Source: Paucimonas lemoignei
Lineage (GTDB): Bacteria > Pseudomonadota > Gammaproteobacteria > Burkholderiales > Burkholderiaceae_D
NCBI RefSeq assembly: GCF_004342585.1
Contig: NZ_SLZQ01000001.1
Location: 310,001 to 374,000 of the forward strand
Direction: 5' to 3'
DNA length: 64,000 nucleotides
Of this stretch, positions 16,899 through 25,630 are shown piece after piece. The notes beneath the pieces were generated by a model. That model was not told the DNA's origin and made no database searches. It saw only the letters and a list, made by a program, of their open reading frames with translations. The translations under genes were made by a program, and so were the position numbers. How positions within the stretch are numbered: the first letter of the stretch is position 1; each line of letters opens with the position of its first letter.

Positions 16899-18077
16899 TT
16901 ACATCGATGCTGAAACATTCTGCTTGGCAATTGCTTTGGGCTGCTTGTTGCGCACGCCTTTGCCGGCTTTTTTTCTTTGAGATGCCTTTGCCGAGATTTG
17001 CAAACGGTTTTGCAGCAAGGCGACGACGGCGGCTTCTTCCGGCCCGAGAGCATGTAACTCTTCAGTCAATTCCTGCCGCGTGCGCGCTTGCAGCGCATCC
17101 AGCATAGTGCCGTCCAGATAGGCATCGATGACGGCAGGATGCACATAACATTTGCGGCAGACGCTTGGCGTGTTGCCCAGCCTTTCGGCAACGGATTCAA
17201 TCGCCCGGACGACGTTTTTCTTTGCCTGCGCTTCAGAATCGAATTTCTCGAATTCCTGCAAGGCCAATGCAGCCAGTATCGTGCCGGACCAGGTACGGAA
17301 GTCTTTCGCGGTATAGTCTTCGCCGGTAATTTCGCGCAAATAATCATTCACATCGGCTGAGTCGATGCTGCGCGGCTGTCCATCTTCATCGATATATTGA
17401 AACAGCTCCTGTCCGGGCAAATCCCGGCACTGGCGTATCAGGCGGGCCAGGCGCGGGTCATCGAGCGTGATGGCGTGATGGACGCTGCTCTTGCCACGAA
17501 ACTGGAACGAGATTTCACTGCCATCGATGCGCACATGACGGTCGCGCAACGTGGTCAGGCCAAAGGACTTGTTTTGGCGGGCGTACTCCTCATTTCCCAC
17601 TCGCATCATCGTCGCTCGCAAAAGATGGACGACGATCGCCAGCACTTTTTCGCGCGGCAGGCCTGGGCGTTTCAAGTCCGCATCGACCCGCTGGCGGATA
17701 AGTGGAAGCATCTTGCCGAACTGGAGCATCCGCTCATACTTGACTTCATCTCGCACGCTGCGCCAGCGCGGATGGTAGCGGTATTGTTTGCGGCCCCGCG
17801 CATCGCGGCCGGTGGCCTGGATATGGCCGGTTGTAGAAGGGCAGATCCACACGTCGGTCCATGCCGGCGGAATGGCAAGTGAATTGATGCGAGCGATGGT
17901 TTCTTCGTCGGTAACGGCCTTGCCGTCGCCATCGACATAGCGAAATCCATCCGTGACCGCTTTTCTGCTTATGCCCGGCTTGTCGTCACGCATGTAGCGC
18001 AAGCCGGCGTTTTTGGCGGTCGCCTTGGCTTCTTCCTCGGATAACTGCGAGGCGAGCGGGAGTTGTTCGGCTTTCAT
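16899..18077 (-). CDS. DNA topoisomerase IB (poxvirus type)
   Basis: A 392-residue type IB topoisomerase, which relaxes supercoils through a 3'-phosphotyrosyl intermediate. The N-terminal part has IPPAWTDVWICP and GRDARGRKQYRYHPRW. The catalytic domain has LLRATMMRVGNEEYA with Arg159, GKSSVHH, KDFRTWSGT with Arg261 and the nucleophile Tyr311 in CRKCYVHPAV. The lysine-rich tail after about residue 365 (KASQRKKAGKGVRNKQPKA) is a likely non-specific DNA contact. Length is slightly above the usual 320-360. It appears monocistronic. Confidence 0.92.
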   Translation of the reverse strand: MKAEQLPLASQLSEEEAKATAKNAGLRYMRDDKPGISRKAVTDGFRYVDGDGKAVTDEETIARINSLAIPPAWTDVWICPSTTGHIQATGRDARGRKQYRYHPRWRSVRDEVKYERMLQFGKMLPLIRQRVDADLKRPGLPREKVLAIVVHLLRATMMRVGNEEYARQNKSFGLTTLRDRHVRIDGSEISFQFRGKSSVHHAITLDDPRLARLIRQCRDLPGQELFQYIDEDGQPRSIDSADVNDYLREITGEDYTAKDFRTWSGTILAALALQEFEKFDSEAQAKKNVVRAIESVAERLGNTPSVCRKCYVHPAVIDAYLDGTMLDALQARTRQELTEELHALGPEEAAVVALLQNRLQISAKASQRKKAGKGVRNKQPKAIAKQNVSASM

Positions 18078-18301
18078 GTCGTAATGCGGTTCAGCCTCGC
18101 GTGCACTTCGTTTGTATTGGCAGCGCCTTCAGTAGCAAAGACAGCGGTATCTGGATTCAATATTGTAAATACGACATGTTGAGGTCTACTTAGTTCTTGA
18201 ATGGCGCCTAGCCGGCATGTTTGATCGAACGCGAGTATGATTGCTGTAGAAATTTTGACCAGAACAGGCCGCGCCTGTGCTTTCCAATTAGCATGAATCT
18301 C

Positions 18302-18565
18302 ATGAGTAAAAACGAACAGCTTTCTTCCGACAGCATGAATGCGCTGCGCGCCCGCTTCGAGGCGCAGTCGCGCAAGGCGCAGGCTTATTACGCCGTCATG
18401 CACCAGGTGCGTAGTGCTGTCGGTTCGGATGACGCTGCCAGCGCCTGGATGGAGGCGCCACAGGCAGCTTTGGGCGGCAAGACCCCCGCTGAACTGATAA
18501 ATGCCGGCCGCGAGAATGACGTACTGAATCTCCTTGAGCTGAAAGGCTCGGAAAATTCCGCTTAA
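18302..18565 (+). CDS. Orphan MbcA/ParS/Xre-type antitoxin domain protein
   Basis: An 87-residue protein (start at 18293 also possible; neither has a clear ribosome-binding site). The C-terminal ASAWMEAPQAALGGKTPAEL followed by INAGRENDVLNLL matches the toxin-binding domain (DUF2384) of MbcA/ParS/Xre antitoxins, which normally pair with RES-domain NAD-degrading toxins. There is no HTH domain in front and no RES toxin next to it. It may be a solitary regulator, or what remains of a toxin-antitoxin pair. Confidence 0.75.
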   Translation: MSKNEQLSSDSMNALRARFEAQSRKAQAYYAVMHQVRSAVGSDDAASAWMEAPQAALGGKTPAELINAGRENDVLNLLELKGSENSA

Positions 18566-18686
18566 TTTGCCCACGCGAAGACAGCGCATTCCCGGATTCC
18601 TCGGTCGACAAGCGCCCGGCGCCAACGCAGTCTATTCGCAGTCTATTTTTTTATTGATGAAACCCATCTAGGAAACAGGAGTAAGA

Positions 18687-19391
18687 ATGCCAGATTTGAG
18701 CGACTTCCCGATTACCCGGAAATGGCCTGCCAAAAATCCTGAACACATCCAGCTTTATTCGCTGCCCACGCCGAACGGCGTCAAGGTCTCGATCATGCTG
18801 GAGGAATGCGGCATGCCTTATGAGCCGCATCTGGTGGATTTCCAGAGCAATGATCAGATGTCGCCCGAATTCCTGTCGCTTAACCCGAACAACAAGATCC
18901 CGGCCATCATCGATCCGAACGGCCCCGGCGGCAAGCCATTGGCGCTGTTTGAATCCGGCGCGATCCTGATTTACCTGGCCGATAAAGCCGGCAGCTGCAT
19001 GCCGACCGACGCAGCTGCGCGTTATGAAACCATCCAGTGGCTGATGTTCCAGATGGGTGGAATCGGCCCGATGTTCGGCCAGCTCGGTTTCTTCCATAAA
19101 TTTGCCGGCAAGGATTGCGAGGATAAGCGTCCGCGTGACCGCTACGTCGCCGAATCCCGGCGCCTGCTTGGCGTTCTCGACAAGCGCCTTGCCGGCCGCC
19201 GCTGGATCATGGGCGACGAATTCACGATTGCCGACATCGCCACCTTTCCCTGGGTCCGTAACCTGGTCGGTTTCTATGAGGCAGGCGAGCTGGTCGGTTT
19301 TGCCGATTTCCCGGAAGTGAAACGAGTGTTGGACGCTTTCGTGGCACGGCCCGCCGTCGCACGCGGCCTGGAAATCCCGAAACGCGCTTAA
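18687..19391 (+). CDS. Glutathione S-transferase family protein (YfcG/YghU-like)
   Basis: A 234-residue protein. The N-terminal thioredoxin-like domain includes LYSLPTPNGVKVSIMLEE, NPNNKIPAIIDPNG and the glutathione-contact FESGAILIYLA; the helical C-terminal domain includes WIMGDEFTIADIATFPWV. The TPNG start of the first helix is characteristic of the YfcG/YghU (Nu-class) group, which reduces disulfides with glutathione. AGGAGTAAG precedes the ATG. It lies 12 bases before a PAS-domain gene and may be co-transcribed with it. Confidence 0.9.
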   Translation: MPDLSDFPITRKWPAKNPEHIQLYSLPTPNGVKVSIMLEECGMPYEPHLVDFQSNDQMSPEFLSLNPNNKIPAIIDPNGPGGKPLALFESGAILIYLADKAGSCMPTDAAARYETIQWLMFQMGGIGPMFGQLGFFHKFAGKDCEDKRPRDRYVAESRRLLGVLDKRLAGRRWIMGDEFTIADIATFPWVRNLVGFYEAGELVGFADFPEVKRVLDAFVARPAVARGLEIPKRA

Positions 19392-19403
19392 GAGACTTCC
19401 GCC

Positions 19404-19853
19404 ATGTCGTCCCTAACTGGCCCGGTTTTGCCAAGTCTTTATCAGGATATCTTCAGGGATGTCGCCGATGCCATGATTTTTTCAGATGTCGACGGCGTCA
19501 TCCGCTTATGGAATCCCGCTGCCGAGGCCGTTTTCGGATACACGGCTTCGGAAGCCATCGGGCAAAGTCTCGACCTGATTATTCCGGAGTCCCTGCGCGA
19601 GGCGCATTGGCGCGGGTATCGTCAGGCCATGAGTCGCGGCGCAACCGTGCATGGACGCCGCTCAAGCATCACGCGATCCTTGCATAAAAGCGGCCAGACC
19701 CTTTACGTTGACATGAGCTTTGCGGTGATCAGGGACGAGACAGGGAAGACAATCGGCTCGGCCGCAATGGCACGCGATGCAACGCTGCGCTACACGGAAG
19801 AGAAACGCCTGCGCCGGCAGATTGCAGCCGCTTCCGAGAATGCGGCGAAATAA
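19404..19853 (+). CDS. Stand-alone PAS domain protein
   Basis: A 149-residue soluble protein made of one PAS domain (IFRDVADAMIFSDVDG ... IRLWNPAAEAVFGYTASEAIG ... FAVIRDETGKTIGSAAMARD) with a short charged tail and no output domain. Such proteins may sense a small ligand or redox state through a partner. Proximity to the GST gene hints at redox or electrophile sensing, which is inference. Confidence 0.82.
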   Translation: MSSLTGPVLPSLYQDIFRDVADAMIFSDVDGVIRLWNPAAEAVFGYTASEAIGQSLDLIIPESLREAHWRGYRQAMSRGATVHGRRSSITRSLHKSGQTLYVDMSFAVIRDETGKTIGSAAMARDATLRYTEEKRLRRQIAAASENAAK

Positions 19854-20170
19854 CTCTGGCATTTGACGGCACAGGATTGGAAACTGAAGGTGCAAAAGGA
19901 AAGGTTTCCGGCCTTGTATTCATATCCATGTCCACGCCCGCGTTCCGATATGGCGAGGAATGCGCAACCAGGGCAAGTGTCCGATCGTGAGAGCATCGAA
20001 ATATTTGGGCAAATATTGCTCCATATCTTGGTAATGACTTCCTACATATGCTGTGAGAACTCTCTGTTAACCAGGCGCCTTTGAGCCTAATCAAACGATT
20101 CGGACTCTGCACGTGGTGCTATCACTATGTTACAAACAACCTGGCCGAACACTGCATTCGGAATGAAATT
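19854..20170. other. Intergenic region without visible gene
   Basis: About 315 bases between two plus-strand genes. No conserved protein, RNA gene or terminator was recognised. Confidence 0.4.
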
Positions 20171-20416
20171 ATGGCTTCTACACACTTTACATCCCTACGC
20201 AGCGAACAGCACAAGGCAAAGAAATCCGCGAAAGCGAATCGTTATAACGTTGTCATGAGCGCGATGGTCGAGCTCGGCCTGAAAATGATGCGGCATAAGA
20301 GCACTCTGGATGCCGCAAAATTTCTGACGGCTGCCGGCGTGCCGATCCGCGTCATTACCCGGGTACTGCTGCGCCCGGATTTGCGCAGGAACCTCAAGCG
20401 CCGGCATTTCGCCTGA
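20171..20416 (+). CDS. Small basic hypothetical protein
   Basis: An 81-residue basic protein from the ATG at 20171; an in-frame start at 20081 would add 30 unlikely residues. The C-terminal part DAAKFLTAAGVPIRVITRVL suggests a short helical domain. I do not recognise the family. It resembles small proteins that recur in betaproteobacteria. No partner gene is evident. Confidence 0.55.
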   Translation: MASTHFTSLRSEQHKAKKSAKANRYNVVMSAMVELGLKMMRHKSTLDAAKFLTAAGVPIRVITRVLLRPDLRRNLKRRHFA

Positions 20417-20649
20417 GTCAGGCGCGTCCCTTTCCGTACTGACCGTCGCATTCACCAGGCGATGGCCGGTGCAGGAACCTCAGCGTGATGAAAGGCTTGG
20501 GACCTGCCATCCACGATTCTCTACTGTTTCCATTCTTCGGTGTTCCGCTACGTGCTTGATGCCTGTAGCATGAAGGCTGAAACGTCAGCATTCGAATCTG
20601 GAATCTGGAATGCAAACCGCCTCGTTAGCCCTGAAATCCTGCGCCGGTT

Positions 20650-21030
20650 TTACAGGTAGCAGAAGCGCCCGCCGCCCAGGGACCAGTTTTCCCATGCCGT
20701 CTCGTTGAAGCAGATCATGACGCGTTCGGGCTCAAAACCATGAGCGCCGAGCTTGCCGACGATGTCTTGAACGATTTGTCTTTTGACGGAAAATCGCCGG
20801 CCAACGGATAGAAAGATCTCGATCATCACGAAGTCCTCATTCCTCGGGCTGGTGAGATCCGGATAGCTGGCGTTGAAACGGAAGTTTTCCGGCTCCAGTT
20901 CAATCACACGGTGAAAGCGGTCTGTCTCCGGAACGCCGCTGGCCACGAGGGCAGCATGGACGGCCGACAGAATCGTATCCTTGAACTGCGCCGACTTCGG
21001 CTTTTGTACGGTGAGGGTCACTAATGGCAT
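20650..21030 (-). CDS. Tautomerase family protein (4-oxalocrotonate tautomerase-like)
   Basis: A 126-residue protein from the ATG at 21030, chosen because GGAG lies upstream and it leaves Pro as the second residue, the catalytic base of tautomerases after Met removal. Other features are the KPKSAQFKDTILSAVHAALV helix and NFRFNASYPDLTSPRNEDFVMIEIFLSVGR, typical of Tautomerase_2 proteins. The substrate is unknown. The LysR gene upstream on the same strand could control it. Confidence 0.85.
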   Translation of the reverse strand: MPLVTLTVQKPKSAQFKDTILSAVHAALVASGVPETDRFHRVIELEPENFRFNASYPDLTSPRNEDFVMIEIFLSVGRRFSVKRQIVQDIVGKLGAHGFEPERVMICFNETAWENWSLGGGRFCYL

Positions 21031-21283
21031 GGCTTTTCTCCTTGACGGGTAAACATTCGGGTCGATAGCGTTCATATGCCGTGGTATTACATGCCGATAC
21101 GGGCAGCGGCTCAAACGGTATTTTTGAATGGGTCGCATTCATTTTTTAAATGCGAGTTCTTACGCCAAGGAAGGAGAGGGCAGTGCTTCCGTTTCAGGAA
21201 AGATACTGGGCGTACAGGATATGAACCAGGCATGCCAATCGACCGATGCAATCAGCCGGGGAAAGTTAATTCAGACCGGCGCG

Positions 21284-22228
21284 TCAGGCGGATTTCTTGA
21301 GCAGTATCTTCTCCATCTGATCGACGGTTTCCCGAACCTGGGAGATCAGCCACTCTCTGAATATCGCTACTTCGGGACGTGCATCGGACGAGGCCGCGAC
21401 CAGCCAATACGCATAGTCGCTATCTCCCATCCGCTCCGTCGGCATCACCACGAGCCGCCCGTCCAGCAGCATCGGAAGAACAAGCGCAACGCGCCCCAGC
21501 GCTACGCCATGTCCATCAACCGCCAGTTGCACCAATTGATTGTAGTGATTGCAGTGCAGGTAAGACCTGGGTTTTGCGTCTTCCAGGCCGGCAGCAGCCA
21601 GCCAGTCGGACCAGCGCAGCCAGGGACGCGCGCGCGGTTCGTCGTATTCCAGCAAGACCTCGTTCAACAAGGATCGAGGCTCCTTGAAGGAGCGCTCGGC
21701 CACCGTTTTGCTTGCCATCGGCATGACTTTTTCCCCGAACAGCTTGATCGCGCCTGCAGGCACGTCGGCTTCGCGCGCATAGCGAATGGCCAGGTCGATC
21801 CCTTCCTGCTTTAAATCCAGTACGCGATTGTTCGCGGCGACCCGGACATCGATGTACGGATTGGCATCCTGAAAAGCTGCTAGCCTGGGAAAGACCCATA
21901 ACGCGGTCACGCCAATCGACGCGGTAATCGTAATGGGCGGAACGCGGTCGTTATGACGCACGGCATCCGTAAACTCGGCCAGCCGTTCCATCCACGGTGA
22001 AGCCAGCGCAAAAAGGCGCTCGCCGGTTTCCGTCAAGGTGATCGCCCTGTGTCTGCGCACGAAAACCGGTGTGCCGAGATAGTCTTCCAGCGCCAGGATT
22101 TGCCGGCTGACTGCCGACTGCGTCAGGCAGAGATCGTTGGCTGCCTGGGTGATGCTCATTCGGCGCGCGACGGCCACAAAGCCACGCAGCGTATCCAATG
22201 GCGGCAGATTCAATAGCTGGCTGTCCAT
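21284..22228 (-). CDS. LysR-family transcriptional regulator (GcvA-like)
   Basis: A 314-residue regulator. The N-terminal helix-turn-helix (FVAVARRMSITQAANDLCLT, QSAVSRQILALEDYLGTPVF) is followed by a substrate-binding domain with LKQEGIDLAIRYAREADVPAG, the pattern of the GcvA subgroup. GAGGTG lies 6 bases before the ATG. The likely target is the tautomerase gene downstream. The effector is unknown. Confidence 0.9.
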   Translation of the reverse strand: MDSQLLNLPPLDTLRGFVAVARRMSITQAANDLCLTQSAVSRQILALEDYLGTPVFVRRHRAITLTETGERLFALASPWMERLAEFTDAVRHNDRVPPITITASIGVTALWVFPRLAAFQDANPYIDVRVAANNRVLDLKQEGIDLAIRYAREADVPAGAIKLFGEKVMPMASKTVAERSFKEPRSLLNEVLLEYDEPRARPWLRWSDWLAAAGLEDAKPRSYLHCNHYNQLVQLAVDGHGVALGRVALVLPMLLDGRLVVMPTERMGDSDYAYWLVAASSDARPEVAIFREWLISQVRETVDQMEKILLKKSA

Positions 22229-22422
22229 GTATGCACCTCATGCATCGATGTGGGTTGAAGGTTCGTGCGTCCAATTTTACTGGGTTCAACATCGGTTAGG
22301 CTGCACACTGGCCATGCATAAGGCTCATGCACCAGAGCCTTTGTACGATTCCATCATTCACTTTGCGGGAAAACTGGCAAGGGTTCGATCATCTATCTGT
22401 CGATCCTGACCTTCATGCGTGC

Positions 22423-22560
22423 AATCCCTTGCAAGTCGTGCGGAACGGCAGACTCATGCGCCGCAACATGCGACGCGCGTATCTTACGGAGGAAGAGTTG
22501 CTGTCCCAGTTGCGCCGGCAAGGCATCGAACGAATCGAAGACGTCAAGGCGGCATACATT
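22423..22560 (+). pseudogene. Fragment of a DUF421/YetF-domain membrane protein gene
   Basis: This frame reads NPLQVVRNGRLMRRNMRRAY followed by LTEEELLSQLRRQGIERIEDVKAAYI. This is the conserved cytoplasmic YetF domain of DUF421 proteins. The membrane part upstream and the usual end after KAAY(L/I) are both absent, and an unrelated FTHLC precedes the stop at 22576-22578. About 46 residues of a roughly 150-240-residue protein survive. The fragment abuts the 3' end of the response regulator gene, so it marks an old deletion junction. Confidence 0.75.
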
Positions 22561-22561
22561 T

Positions 22562-23191
22562 TCACGCACCTCTGCTGATCGCCAGTTCGTTTTGCAAATG
22601 CTTGCGAACCAGGTCGGCGCTATTGGCGGCATCCATTTTTTCCATGATGCGGGCCTTGTGCACTTCCGCGGTACGCACGCTAATGCCAAGCAATTCCGCG
22701 ATTTCCCGGTTGTGGCGGCCGGCCACGACGAGTTCCAGAACTTCGCGTTCTCGAGGCGTCAGCGTCGCGTAGGCTTCGGCATATGCCGTAATTGCCGTGC
22801 GCTGTTTTTCCGCGCTCTCGTACTTGTCGAAAGCTTCGGAAATCGCCTTGATCAACTGGTCTTCCTGCAGGGGCTTTTCGAGAAAATCGACCGCGTGCGC
22901 GCGGAATGCCTCTCTCGCCGAATCGACGTCGCCATGTCCGGTAATGATAATCACCGGCAGCTCGGGCACTTTTTCGCGCAAAACTTTTTGCAGCGCCAGG
23001 CCATCCATGCCGGGCATGCGAATATCCAGCAACAGGCAGCCGCGCATCGTGTTGTCGCATGCCTGCAAAAACGCCTCGCTGTTCGGAAAGAACGCCGTGC
23101 TATATCCATGCAGGCTGAGCAAGAGCCCGAGGGCATCGCGCACCGCGGCATCGTCGTCGACTATATAGACTGTATTGTTCGCATTACTCAT
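22562..23191 (-). CDS. FixJ-family response regulator (receiver + LuxR HTH)
   Basis: A 209-residue protein. The receiver domain has acidic DDD at 12-14, phospho-acceptor Asp56 (LLDIRMPG), Thr84 and Lys106 (FLEKP). The C-terminal LuxR-type domain includes LTPREREVLELVVAGRHNRE and IAELLGISVRTAEVHKARIM. It overlaps the end of the MASE1 kinase gene by 8 bases, so it is the partner regulator. It is the best candidate to bind the 19-bp element found in front of the neighbouring stress genes. Confidence 0.93.
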   Translation of the reverse strand: MSNANNTVYIVDDDAAVRDALGLLLSLHGYSTAFFPNSEAFLQACDNTMRGCLLLDIRMPGMDGLALQKVLREKVPELPVIIITGHGDVDSAREAFRAHAVDFLEKPLQEDQLIKAISEAFDKYESAEKQRTAITAYAEAYATLTPREREVLELVVAGRHNREIAELLGISVRTAEVHKARIMEKMDAANSADLVRKHLQNELAISRGA

Positions 23192-24770
23192 TGTCGCTCT
23201 CATGACCGGCTTTATCTTCCGGCAGGGTGATTTTCAGGACGCCATGCGGGCTCGGTTCGATGGCAAGCGTGCCGCCGTGCGTTTCAATGATCGATCGGCT
23301 GATCGCTAGGCCCAGGCCCATGCCGCTCGACTTGAGCGAGATGAACGGCTCGAAAAGCCTGGCCCGGATCTTATTCGCAATTCCCGGGCCGTTATCGGCA
23401 ATGCGGATCCATATCCAGTCGCCGTCCGTTCCCGAGTCGATCACCACTTTTCTGCCCTGGCTGTCCGGCTGCTGGGATACGGCCTGGAACGCATTGGCAA
23501 GCAGGTTGCGAATCACGATCTCCAACTGCACGCGATCGCCCAGAAGGCGTGCGGCAGGAGAGTCATGCACGGTGAAGTCGATGTTTTCCTTGCGCGCCTG
23601 CTCATGGAACGGCGTTGCGGATGCCTGGATCAGCTCGGCGAGCTGCAATCGCTCAAGCCGGGTCGAGCCGGTGCGGAAAAAGTCGCGCAGGCGCTTCAGC
23701 ACATTGGAGGCGCGTTCCGATTCCGCCGCCATCGCCGCGACGGTTTTCAGCAAGAGGGGATTGCCACCTTCGCGTTCGATCAGGCGGGTGCAGGCGCTGC
23801 CATAGGCGGCCAGGGCCGTGAGCGGCTGGTTGAGTTCATGCGCCAGCGCTCCCGCCATTTCGCCGGCGGCGGCCAGGCGCAGCGATTGCCTCAATTCGCT
23901 GCTGGCGCGGCGCGCGACGTCGACGGCGATCCCGATCAGAAAACCGGATAGCGTCAGGGTCAGGACAAGCATCTGCACGTCAGGCACTCTCGAAGCGTAG
24001 TTATCCGGTAAAAAGGTGGCGACGGTGACGCAAATCTCCAATGCCGCAGTCGCGGCAACTGCGCCGGCCATCCCTTGCCGCGCCGCCGCCCATGCCAATG
24101 GAAAGAACAACAGAAAATAGGTAATGGATTCTTTGGGCGGCTGCTTCAGCGCGATCCAGAGAATCAGGGCGATGAGCGAAATGTAGCCGAGTGTTTCCCA
24201 GTTATTGACCCGCCCGAAAAAATTCAGGCGCGATTCATAATCGGTCAGACAATAGGCGATCGACATGAACGTGACGATCCCGGCGATTTCCGCCACGCTG
24301 TAGCGAATGAGCGTGTTGGACCAGGCATCCACGCCGATGGCGCCGGCGCTCATGATCGCACTCGAATACAGCAGGCCGTGGCATAGGCTGACCAGCGCGA
24401 CGGCAGCCGTCCAGGTGATCAAGCCCTTGTGGCTGGCTAAAAATTCTCCGTGTGCCAGGCGCCGCCGCATGAAGTAGGCAACGGCGAAGTAGCCGGGCAG
24501 CGGCAAAAGGCCGACGGCAATCGACCAGGCGAGCCGGCCCTGCAAAACCGGCACCGCATATGACGAGAGCGCGATGGCCGCCGCCAGGGGAAGCAGGGCG
24601 CGCCAACCGTTGCGCATCAGGACGAATACCGCCAGGCCGGCAGCCGGGTGCCAGATCGGATTGATGGGTTGATAGCGCATCGGCGGGCCGCACAGGATAT
24701 CCAGGGATATATACGCAAGCGCAGCCCCTGTTGCCCACCAAAAATAACGCAATGAACGCAAGTCGAGCAT
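23184..24770 (-). CDS. Membrane sensor histidine kinase with MASE1-type domain
   Basis: A 528-residue kinase from the ATG at 24770; an ATG at 24851 would add 27 residues. Residues about 8-285 contain eight or more hydrophobic helices with the MASE1-like NPIWHPAAGLAVFVLMRNGWRALLP start. The HisKA domain has His311 (ALAHELNQPLTALAAYG), and the HATPase has NLLANAFQAV, ADNGPGI and GMGLGL. The NQPL-type H-box is common in FixL-related kinases. It forms an operon with the FixJ-like regulator. The sensed cue is unknown; membrane or respiratory state is plausible. Confidence 0.9.
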   Translation of the reverse strand: MLDLRSLRYFWWATGAALAYISLDILCGPPMRYQPINPIWHPAAGLAVFVLMRNGWRALLPLAAAIALSSYAVPVLQGRLAWSIAVGLLPLPGYFAVAYFMRRRLAHGEFLASHKGLITWTAAVALVSLCHGLLYSSAIMSAGAIGVDAWSNTLIRYSVAEIAGIVTFMSIAYCLTDYESRLNFFGRVNNWETLGYISLIALILWIALKQPPKESITYFLLFFPLAWAAARQGMAGAVAATAALEICVTVATFLPDNYASRVPDVQMLVLTLTLSGFLIGIAVDVARRASSELRQSLRLAAAGEMAGALAHELNQPLTALAAYGSACTRLIEREGGNPLLLKTVAAMAAESERASNVLKRLRDFFRTGSTRLERLQLAELIQASATPFHEQARKENIDFTVHDSPAARLLGDRVQLEIVIRNLLANAFQAVSQQPDSQGRKVVIDSGTDGDWIWIRIADNGPGIANKIRARLFEPFISLKSSGMGLGLAISRSIIETHGGTLAIEPSPHGVLKITLPEDKAGHESDNE

Positions 24771-24859
24771 GTCGGAGCAAGAAACGAACAAGGTGGTAAT
24801 GATACCGAAGAAACGCCTTGAGTCTTTGCCGGCAATAGAGATGAGAGTCATGTCGGGCA

Positions 24860-24878
24860 GTACGTAAAACACGTACGT
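24860..24878 (+). promoter_or_regulatory. 19-bp shared element, copy A
   Basis: GTACGTAAAACACGTACGT, facing the universal stress gene that starts 126 bases downstream, and 89 bases upstream of the divergent kinase start. It is identical to copy B at 17 of 19 positions and to copy C at 16 of 19. Likely a regulator binding site. Confidence 0.7.
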
Positions 24879-25003
24879 CTTCGCACCAATTTTTTTTTTC
24901 GCCGATATGGGGGATACTCTCAGTCGCGGCTTGCTTACGCCACGAACCTGTACAGAGGCCGCCCGGCGAAAAACCGGCACCGGCATCTTGGAGAACACCT
25001 GGA

Positions 25004-25510
25004 ATGAGTGCTGCGGAATGTTTAGTTATGAAAAACGCGCCGAGAAAGCCGTACCGGCGAGTCCTCATTGCCGTCGACGGGTCAGGCAATTCGGATTGCC
25101 AGATAAGGCAGGCGCATGAACTGGCGCCCGATGCGGAACTGATCGTCGTGCATGCCATGGACCACTATCAGGGAAATCGGGCCGGCTTCAGTAATGCGTT
25201 CGATGACGAACTGCGCGAACTGCGGATCAGACAGCATGAACGTGCCCTCGATATGATGACCCGATTGCTGGAAAATTGCGGCGTACCGCTCAGGAAGGCG
25301 GTCAAGGTCGCGGAATTCGGCCATGCACCGGAACTCATCCTCGACAAGGAGCGGCAATTCGCAGCCGACCTTGTGGTCATCGGCCAGGCGTCCAAGTCCT
25401 GGTTCAGGCGACTCTTTTTCGGCGGCACGACTTCCCGCATTCTGGCGCGAACGCAGTGCGATGTGTTGATCGTGCCGGCGAAGGAACACGGCTTGACCGG
25501 CACGATGTAG
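25004..25510 (+). CDS. Single-domain universal stress protein
   Basis: A 168-residue UspA-family protein: YRRVLIAVDGSGNS at the N-terminus and DLVVIGQASKSWFRRLFFGG ahead of TTSRILARTQCDVLIVP at the C-terminus, a variant of the ATP-binding loop. GGAG lies 10 bases before the first ATG; a second ATG at 25028 is possible. Transcribed divergently from the two-component genes with element A between them, and followed by a second usp gene. Confidence 0.9.
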   Translation: MSAAECLVMKNAPRKPYRRVLIAVDGSGNSDCQIRQAHELAPDAELIVVHAMDHYQGNRAGFSNAFDDELRELRIRQHERALDMMTRLLENCGVPLRKAVKVAEFGHAPELILDKERQFAADLVVIGQASKSWFRRLFFGGTTSRILARTQCDVLIVPAKEHGLTGTM

Positions 25511-25630
25511 CAACCAGTCACCGCGCAGTCGCTACCGGTTGTTCGAATGGGTGACGCGCATTTCCAGGGCAGGCGGACGCGGATAAGCGCATCTGCCTGA
25601 CGATCCATTGAATCGGCGATAGGGCAGGCG

